Source of the DNA: CAZHRJ01 sp964534765
GTDB lineage: Bacteria > Lindowbacteria > 2-12-FULL-62-27
DNA: 7,800 nt
Assembly: GCA_964534765.1 (NCBI GenBank)
Contig: CAZHRJ010000137.1
Location: 1-7,800, forward strand
Direction of reading: 5' to 3'
Below the pieces are notes generated by a model, which ran no database searches, had not been told where the DNA came from, and saw only the letters and a list, made by a program, of their open reading frames with translations. The position numbers and the translations under genes were made by a program. Shown in pieces: positions 1-4,307 of the stretch (position 1 is the first letter of the stretch; each line of letters begins with the position of its first letter).

Positions 1-97
1 GAGCCGGATGCGGCAAATCCGCACGTCCGGTTCGATGAGCGGGGTGAGGAAACGGGGCAGAGCCACGCTCCGCTACCGCGCCTCACCTCGACTCTAC
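1..97 (+). ncRNA. Group II intron, 3' end (domains V and VI), 5' part outside window
   Basis: Bases 1-33 fold as a group II intron domain V. GAGCCGGA (1-8) pairs with TCCGGTTC (26-33), with the catalytic AGC triad at 2-4, a two-base CG bulge at 24-25, and an upper helix 9-13/19-23 closed by a CAAAT loop. Domain VI follows: 37-49 pairs continuously with 81-94 except for one unpaired adenine, A91, which is the expected branch-point bulge. The 3' splice site is placed after CTCTAC at 97, six bases past A91, in line with the usual AY terminus; 98-99 is possible. Domains I-IV and any reverse transcriptase must lie left of the window. The intron is on the strand opposite to the operon, so it could not splice from the operon mRNA. 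The pairing is seen directly; the class cannot be decided from this piece. Confidence 0.9.
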
Positions 98-98
98 C

Positions 99-139
99 CG
101 ATTCCCGCGATTCCCGATTCACCGTGCCGATTCACCGTG
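99..139. repeat. Short tandem repeats at the intron 3' junction
   Basis: Immediately past the intron end there are two perfect 9-base copies of CGATTCCCG (99-107 and 108-116). Two perfect 13-base copies of CCGATTCACCGTG (114-126 and 127-139) follow. Both share the CGATTC core, which recurs at 99, 108, 115 and 128. The block fills the space between the intron and the methyltransferase stop at 149. It has no dyad symmetry that would make a convincing terminator on either strand. It may be replication-slippage expansion of the intron target flank; this is inference. Confidence 0.7.
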
Positions 140-148
140 GAGCCTTGA

Positions 149-910
149 TCAGCCGGCCGCTTCTTCGCGGTGATTTCCGTCTTTCACGGCTGAAATAATC
201 AACGACCCGGCGATCTGGCCCAGGATCGGAAGTATTTCGATCAGCCGGCCCAATGCCGATATGAACGGGATCCACCGTTTGGGCGTGAGCGGATGGAGAA
301 AGTCGAACGGGACGGCGCGGATGGACCGTAATCCGTATTTTTTCAGGTAACGGGTGATGTGCCATCGCGTGAATGGCATTTCATCGGGGGAGTAGGGGAG
401 GCGCCTGCGGATAAAGGTGACCTTGTTCTCAATCCAATTCTGCGGATTGACCAGATTCGGTTCGGCGAACGCCAGATGACCGCCGGGTTTCAGCTGCAGG
501 ACGCAGACGGGCAAAATGTTGTCGAGGACGAGGTGATGGAGGATATTGTTCCCGCAGACGGCGTCGAACGTTCCGGGTTTGAACGGCAGCCGCTCGCAGT
601 CGGCCAGCACGCAGGCGACTTTCCGGCCCTTGAGCCGTTCCCGAAACCGTTTGAGAAGGCCGAACGAGACGTCGACGCCCACAACCAGTTTGAAATGATC
701 CGCCAGGTATGGCGTGATCTCGCCTGATCCGGATCCGATCTCCAGCACGTATTTGGCGGGACTCGGCCCCAGCGCGTCCCGGACGAGCGTTGCCCGCCTC
801 TTTGTTCGCAGCTGCCCCGCCGGCGTGCCGACACCCCACCAGCTGTAACCCTCCTGTTCCGCGACTTTGTCGAAGTGGTCCTGCTCTTTCCTGACCCGCT
901 CCGGATCCAT
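149..910 (-). CDS. Class I SAM-dependent methyltransferase
   Basis: This is a 253-residue Rossmann-fold methyltransferase of the Methyltransf_11/25 type. Motif I is VLEIGSGSG (55-63), the acidic residue that binds the SAM ribose is D80 in GVD, and D104 in LADCERLPF marks the adenine-contact loop. FDAVCGNNILHH (115-126) and LKPGG (140-144) are the later core motifs. The C-terminal third is basic and then hydrophobic (about 212-242) and may touch the membrane. The substrate cannot be read from the sequence; relatives of this shape methylate small molecules, lipids or sugars. The ATG at 910 is chosen because GGAGG lies five bases upstream and the start is one base past the preceding stop. A GTG at 961 would add 17 residues but overlaps the upstream gene by 50 bases. 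It is the last gene of the operon, and its link to DNA uptake is unclear. Confidence 0.88.
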   Translation of the reverse strand: MDPERVRKEQDHFDKVAEQEGYSWWGVGTPAGQLRTKRRATLVRDALGPSPAKYVLEIGSGSGEITPYLADHFKLVVGVDVSFGLLKRFRERLKGRKVACVLADCERLPFKPGTFDAVCGNNILHHLVLDNILPVCVLQLKPGGHLAFAEPNLVNPQNWIENKVTFIRRRLPYSPDEMPFTRWHITRYLKKYGLRSIRAVPFDFLHPLTPKRWIPFISALGRLIEILPILGQIAGSLIISAVKDGNHREEAAG

Positions 911-911
911 G

Positions 912-1469
912 TCAGCCTCCGTCTCCTTCGATTCTTTCGCCGCAGACGGGGAAATACTCACAGGCGGCGCATTTGGCGCGGCTGTGATGATCCCGGTGGG
1001 CCTCGACGGCCCCGCGGGAAATGTCGATCATGCGCCTTGCCTGGTCGATCACCGTCTGACGCAGTCCCGCTGAATTTTCCACGCGAAACTCTTTCCCGTC
1101 GGAAAACCGCACCACGCCGTGGGATGGCGCGGCGCCGGCTCCGTATCGCGATTCGATCAGCAAAAAATACGCGGCCACCTGATGCTCATGACTCGGAAAC
1201 AGCCGCTGCGGCGCGCGTCCCGACTTGTATTCGAGCGGGATCAGCCTGCCCTCCTGCTTGAGAATATAATCGGGCTTGCCGACCAGGGCGCCCACGGCAT
1301 CCGGCAGATCGCACGAGAGCGTTTCGGTCGGCTGCGTGTGGTCGGCGTCACTATAGAGGACCGATCCGGTGACGCCGGTTTCGAGTGATTTTTGCCTGGC
1401 CAGTTGCCGGAGATTGTAGGCGAAATAGAGAAGGGCCGCCGCCAGAAGCAGAAGGATGACGGAAAACAT
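912..1469 (-). CDS. Cas4-like PD-(D/E)XK nuclease, catalytic and C-terminal Fe-S half, membrane-anchored
   Basis: This 185-residue protein starts with a membrane helix (about 3-19) followed by positive residues (RQLARQK), which predicts a cytoplasmic C-terminus. The nuclease core follows: D67 in GKPDYIL, E80 and K82 in PLEYKSG (the D...ExK metal site), and QxxxY at Q97/Y101. C167, C170 and C176 (CxxCx5C) match the three C-terminal cysteines that help hold the 4Fe-4S cluster in Cas4 and AddB nucleases. The fourth cysteine and the motif histidine of that family are absent here but present in the gene directly upstream. Known Cas4 proteins cut or trim single-stranded DNA ends. The ATG overlaps the upstream TAA by one base (TAATG), and no good ribosome binding site is visible, so translation probably depends on termination of the upstream gene. 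Family assignment is by motif; the role in DNA uptake is inferred from the neighbours. Confidence 0.8.
   Translation of the reverse strand: MFSVILLLLAAALLYFAYNLRQLARQKSLETGVTGSVLYSDADHTQPTETLSCDLPDAVGALVGKPDYILKQEGRLIPLEYKSGRAPQRLFPSHEHQVAAYFLLIESRYGAGAAPSHGVVRFSDGKEFRVENSAGLRQTVIDQARRMIDISRGAVEAHRDHHSRAKCAACEYFPVCGERIEGDGG
916..920 (-). promoter_or_regulatory. Ribosome binding site GGAGG of the methyltransferase
   Basis: GGAGG sits five bases before the ATG at 910, inside the last codons of the preceding gene. It selects this start over the upstream in-frame GTG. Confidence 0.8.
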
Positions 1470-1792
1470 TACCGAAAAAGCAGCGCCAGCGCCAGCGCGG
1501 CGATCCCGACGGCCGCCGCGACCAGGAGGTAGCTGCCGGACGCGGCCTGCCTGCCGGTTGTCGCGGCCTGGGCATGCTCCGAATGGGCCGCGGTGCCGGC
1601 GTCCAGCCGCGTCCGGGCGGCGGATAGCCTCTCATAGAGCGCGTATTCCGGAGCATTCTGCTGTCCGGCCGATTTCAAGCGGGCCAGCCGGCGCTCGATT
1701 TCAGCGCGGTCGATTTTGCCGTAGGTTTGCGCCAGTGCCCATTTTTTTGGACAGTAGGCGAATTCGCCGATCCCTGACGCGGTGACGTTCAT
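1469..1792 (-). CDS. N-terminal half of a Cas4-like nuclease (Cys and His motifs) with C-terminal membrane helix
   Basis: This 107-residue protein opens with TASGIGEFAYCPKKWAL (4-20), which closely resembles the start of Cas4 and RecB-type Fe-S nucleases, where the single N-terminal cluster cysteine (here C14) sits in a YCPRK-like motif. A charged helical stretch follows (about 28-64). GTAAH (66-70) then resembles the GxxxH motif whose histidine joins the nuclease metal site. Residues 88-106 form a membrane helix, and the protein ends one residue later. Alone it has no D/ExK core; that is encoded by the next gene, which begins with its own membrane helix. The ATG overlaps the TGA of the upstream ComEA-like lipoprotein by four bases (ATGA) and lacks a clear ribosome binding site. 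The alternative is that this and the next gene were one reading frame broken by a one-base indel. Confidence 0.75.
   Translation of the reverse strand: MNVTASGIGEFAYCPKKWALAQTYGKIDRAEIERRLARLKSAGQQNAPEYALYERLSAARTRLDAGTAAHSEHAQAATTGRQAASGSYLLVAAAVGIAALALALLFR
1475..1479 (-). other. Run of five T at the junction of the two Cas4-like halves
   Basis: In the mRNA sense the end of the upstream half reads CTG CTT TTT CGG TAA, with five T in a row. A -1 slip here, or one extra T in the DNA, joins the two frames into a single protein of about 293 residues with two adjacent membrane helices. It is not a canonical X-XXY-YYZ slippery heptamer, so coupling by the TAATG overlap is the simpler reading. 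Confidence 0.4.
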
Positions 1793-2493
1793 TGAACGGT
1801 GATGTAGGGTTTCATCTTCTCAAACTTCTTTTCCCCGCCAAGCCCCTTGACCTTTTTGATGTCCTCGATGGCCTTGAAGGGTCCATTGGTTTTCCGGTAT
1901 TCGAGAATTTCCTCCGCCTTCTTTTCCCCGATCCCCGGGATGGTCTGAAGTTCCGAAATCGAAGCGGTATTGAGGTTGATCGTTCCCGTCGGCAGGGCTT
2001 TTTTGGCCATCCGCGGCCGCTTTGATTTTCCCTCGTCCGCCTCGCTTGCCGCAGGTTCCGCGGCATCCATCGACTCGGCGGGCGTGACACTTCCATGGGA
2101 CATTCCACCCTCAACCGTCAAATACGGCGCCATCTTTCCGAATGTCTTCTCACCCAGGCGCTTCACCGCTCCCTGCAATTGATCGACACTCGTGAATTTG
2201 CCGTGTTCCTCCCGGTACGCGATGATGTCATCCGCCATTTTCTCTCCAATCCCGGGAACGGTCGCCAGCGTCTGCGCGTCCGCGGTGTTGATGTTCACTT
2301 TCTCTCCGTCGGAGACTTGCCCGGAGGATTCCGACGATGTCCCTGATTCGTCCTCCTGCGACCCGCCCTCCTGGCTGCCCGCCTGCCCGTCGGAGCTCTC
2401 CGTCATTGACTCGGAAAGCTCGTCCTTCTTCCCGCACCCTCCGGCCAAGAGCAGGATGGTGCATCCAAACGCCAGCCACTTTCCACTGTTCAT
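1789..2493 (-). CDS. ComEA-like lipoprotein with two helix-hairpin-helix DNA-binding domains
   Basis: This is a 234-residue predicted lipoprotein. The signal peptide covers 1-19 and ends in LLAGGC, with C20 as the likely lipidated residue. A Ser/Glu/Gly/Gln-rich flexible linker (about 24-64) leads to two ComEA-type domains. Domain 1 (about 66-127) carries VNINTA and the hairpin VPGIGEKMA. Domain 2 (about 172-234) carries INLNTA and the hairpin IPGIGEKKA. They are joined by an Ala/Glu/Lys-rich linker. ComEA is the periplasmic or cell-surface receptor that binds double-stranded DNA and passes it to ComEC; most homologues have one such domain, so two is notable. The ATG at 2493 is chosen over the longer frame (2553) because it has AAGGAG eight bases upstream and exposes a clean lipoprotein signal. 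Its stop overlaps the next start. Confidence 0.88.
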   Translation of the reverse strand: MNSGKWLAFGCTILLLAGGCGKKDELSESMTESSDGQAGSQEGGSQEDESGTSSESSGQVSDGEKVNINTADAQTLATVPGIGEKMADDIIAYREEHGKFTSVDQLQGAVKRLGEKTFGKMAPYLTVEGGMSHGSVTPAESMDAAEPAASEADEGKSKRPRMAKKALPTGTINLNTASISELQTIPGIGEKKAEEILEYRKTNGPFKAIEDIKKVKGLGGEKKFEKMKPYITVQ

Positions 2494-2501
2494 GTGTATC
2501 A

Positions 2502-2507
2502 CTCCTT
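2502..2507 (-). promoter_or_regulatory. Ribosome binding site AAGGAG of the ComEA-like lipoprotein
   Basis: AAGGAG lies eight bases before the ATG at 2493. It is the strongest of the internal binding sites in the operon and fixes the start at the lipoprotein signal. The gene is the only one separated from its upstream neighbour by a real spacer, so it probably initiates independently. Confidence 0.8.
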
Positions 2508-2515
2508 CACGTAGT

Positions 2516-2539
2516 TCATCCGGTCCGCGACCCGGATGA
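2516..2539. repeat. Perfect inverted repeat in the 72-base spacer
   Basis: TCATCCGG (2516-2523) and CCGGATGA (2532-2539) are perfect 8-base arms around an 8-base loop; in RNA an inner three-pair extension with one bulge is possible. It stands nine bases upstream of the ribosome binding site, in the only sizeable gap of the operon. No run of U follows it, so it is not a standard intrinsic terminator. It could be an mRNA-stabilising or processing hairpin, or an operator; the sequence does not decide. Confidence 0.6.
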
Positions 2540-2565
2540 TGAAGAACTTGCATTCGAATAGTCTA

Positions 2566-3585
2566 TCACAACCGCGACGGCTCAACACGGTAGCTTCGGC
2601 CGTCTGTAAACACAAAAATGCTTCCGTGCTCGTCGGTCCGGTAAATCTTGGCGCCGATGTCCTGTAGTTTCTGAAGCGCCCCGGGGTTGGGATGGCCAAA
2701 GGTGTTGTAAGACCCGACCGAAATGACGGCGACTTCGGGCTTGATCTGATTTAGAAATGTCGCCGTCGACGACGTCTTGCTTCCATGATGCCCCACCTTG
2801 AGGATGTCGGACTTGAGCGCATTGCCCCACCGGACCACACAGGCCCGCTCTTCGCGCTCCTCGGCGTCGCCCGTGAACAGAAAGCTGATCTGTCCGTAAA
2901 TGAGTTTCACGATGATGGATGAATTGTTGGGATCCTCGGCGTTCGGATCGCCGTAGAGGATATAAAAAGCGACATCCGGTCCGAGATCGATTTTGATGGG
3001 CAGATCCGCGATGCTGGGCGCGTGAACGGGAACCTTGCGCCGCTTGGCCGCCGCGAGCATTTTTTTGTTGGAGACCGTTGGGTGGATGAATCCCGAGACC
3101 CACAGTTCGCCGAATGAGAGGTCTTTTTCGGCCAGAATTTCGTGCATCGATCCCATGTGGTCGCTGTGGGGATGGCTGGTGATCACCACATCGATCCGTG
3201 AAACGCCGATCTGCCTGAGAAAGGGCATGATGACGCGTCCCGCGGCGTCGACGGCCTTCAGATATCGGCTGTCGGGAGTTTTGCCTTCGCCGCTGTCGAT
3301 CAAAATGTTCTTCCCCCGCGGCGTCTGGATGAACGCGGCGTCGCCCTGGCCGATGTCCAGATAGGCGACCGCCAGCTCTCCCGGCCGCTTCCAGTTCGAT
3401 ATGTCGGTCGCGGCGATCGTCCCGCGCCCGGCCGATGCTCTGGGAAAATAGACGGGTATCGCGACTATCCATGCGCCGACCGTTGCAGCGAGAAGTCCCG
3501 CGGCGACGATCCAGCCGGGCCATGTGGCAGGCCGCTGATCTTGCACGGACCGGCGATACTTGGCGAATTTGTCCTCGGCGGGCAT
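2566..3585 (-). CDS. Membrane-anchored ComEC-type metallo-beta-lactamase fold hydrolase, catalytic motifs intact
   Basis: This 339-residue protein has a basic N-terminus, one membrane helix (about 24-46), then an MBL domain like the one at the C-terminus of ComEC, predicted to face the periplasm. Motifs in order: AVAYLDIGQGDAAF (72-85); SHPHSDH (137-143) giving the HxHxDH metal site; FTGD with D240; GHHGSKTSS (265-273); and FGHPNP (296-301). All expected metal ligands are present. The MBL domain of ComEC is reported as a nuclease in some species and is thought to degrade the strand that is not imported, so a DNA nuclease role is likely here but not shown. The ATG overlaps the TGA of the upstream ComEA-like gene by one base (TGATG). 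Its domain corresponds position by position to the degraded MBL domain of ComEC encoded two genes upstream. A different phosphodiesterase role remains possible. Confidence 0.88.
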   Translation of the reverse strand: MPAEDKFAKYRRSVQDQRPATWPGWIVAAGLLAATVGAWIVAIPVYFPRASAGRGTIAATDISNWKRPGELAVAYLDIGQGDAAFIQTPRGKNILIDSGEGKTPDSRYLKAVDAAGRVIMPFLRQIGVSRIDVVITSHPHSDHMGSMHEILAEKDLSFGELWVSGFIHPTVSNKKMLAAAKRRKVPVHAPSIADLPIKIDLGPDVAFYILYGDPNAEDPNNSSIIVKLIYGQISFLFTGDAEEREERACVVRWGNALKSDILKVGHHGSKTSSTATFLNQIKPEVAVISVGSYNTFGHPNPGALQKLQDIGAKIYRTDEHGSIFVFTDGRSYRVEPSRL

Positions 3586-4307
3586 CAGTTGGTCGTGACG
3601 AGGTCCTTGAATTTGTTAAACGTTCCCTCCTTGATTCCGGGGACATTCATGAGATCGTCCACCGATCCGAATGAGCCGTTGTCGTTTCGATAATCGATGA
3701 TTTTTTGTGCCGTCGTCTTTCCGACGCCCGGGAGAGCGTCGAGTTCCGAAAGCGTGGCGGTATTGATGTTGACGAGCCCGCCGTCGGCCGCGTCCGGAGA
3801 ATCCGAGCCCCGCCTGGATCGCTTGCGCGCCGGTGGGTCGCCATCCTCATCCGGAGGACTTTTAAATTCGCATCCGGTCAGATCGACCCGGATGTGGTCC
3901 TTGATTCCCTCAAACTTCGACTTCCCGCCGAATCCGCGAACCTCCTGAAGCTCGTCGACGTCGCGAAAACACCCGTGCGCCTCCCGGTACTCGATGATCC
4001 GGGAAGCCGACCCCTCGCCGACATTCGGCAGAGTGCCGAGATGCTCCTTGTCCGCGTGGTTGATGTCGATTTTCATCAGTTCCTCCAGATTTTTCTGCTC
4101 CTCCCCGGACATCGACCTCGGCGTCCACTGTGACTCCAGAATCTGCACCGCCTCGCCCTTTGTCTCGATCACCTCCACCGGCCCTGCCTTCGCGCCGTGG
4201 CCGCCGTCGGATTTCATGAAAAACGCCGGCGCGGCCGCGGCGAGCGCGACTGAGAGGCCGCCAATGACCCATTTTTGTTCGGAGGTGAATGAGAGTTTCA
4301 ACGTCAT
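3585..4307 (-). CDS. Membrane-anchored ComEA-like protein with two helix-hairpin-helix domains
   Basis: This 240-residue protein has a short N-terminus with one membrane helix (about 13-31) and then a periplasmic region. Two ComEA-type DNA-binding domains follow. Domain 1 (about 79-141) carries DINHA and the hairpin LPNVGEGSA, where N replaces the usual first Gly. Domain 2 (about 178-240) carries VNINTA and the hairpin LPGVGKTTA. A charged linker rich in Asp, Arg and Pro (about 150-175) joins them. C113 and C146 are the only cysteines and could form a disulfide. The ATG overlaps the comEC stop by four bases (ATGA) and has GAGGA seven bases upstream. The role inferred from the family is capture of double-stranded DNA next to the ComEC channel. 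It shares layout but not anchor type with the lipoprotein encoded downstream. Confidence 0.88.
   Translation of the reverse strand: MTLKLSFTSEQKWVIGGLSVALAAAAPAFFMKSDGGHGAKAGPVEVIETKGEAVQILESQWTPRSMSGEEQKNLEELMKIDINHADKEHLGTLPNVGEGSASRIIEYREAHGCFRDVDELQEVRGFGGKSKFEGIKDHIRVDLTGCEFKSPPDEDGDPPARKRSRRGSDSPDAADGGLVNINTATLSELDALPGVGKTTAQKIIDYRNDNGSFGSVDDLMNVPGIKEGTFNKFKDLVTTN

Noticed and set aside
100..148. Terminator downstream of the methyltransferase
   Set aside because: The region holds direct repeats rather than a stem, and no T run follows on the minus strand.
911..961. GTG start at 961 for the methyltransferase, adding 17 residues
   Set aside because: The extension overlaps the upstream gene by 50 bases and lacks similarity to the family; the ATG at 910 has GGAGG at ideal spacing.
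912..1792. CRISPR adaptation module, because of the Cas4-like motifs
   Set aside because: No repeat-spacer array and no cas1, cas2 or other cas gene is present in the window; the neighbours are DNA-uptake genes.
2516..2539. Intrinsic terminator between the MBL gene and the ComEA-like lipoprotein
   Set aside because: The stem is not followed by a U run in either direction, so only an inverted repeat is reported.
2494..2553. Upstream in-frame start at 2553 for the ComEA-like lipoprotein
   Set aside because: It would put 20 polar residues before the signal peptide and run through the inverted repeat and ribosome binding site.
2582..3646. A 354-codon open frame on the minus strand overlapping the MBL gene
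   Set aside because: Its translation is Arg-rich with no domain, and it lies in an alternative frame of a gene with complete MBL motifs. It is a shadow of high GC coding sequence.
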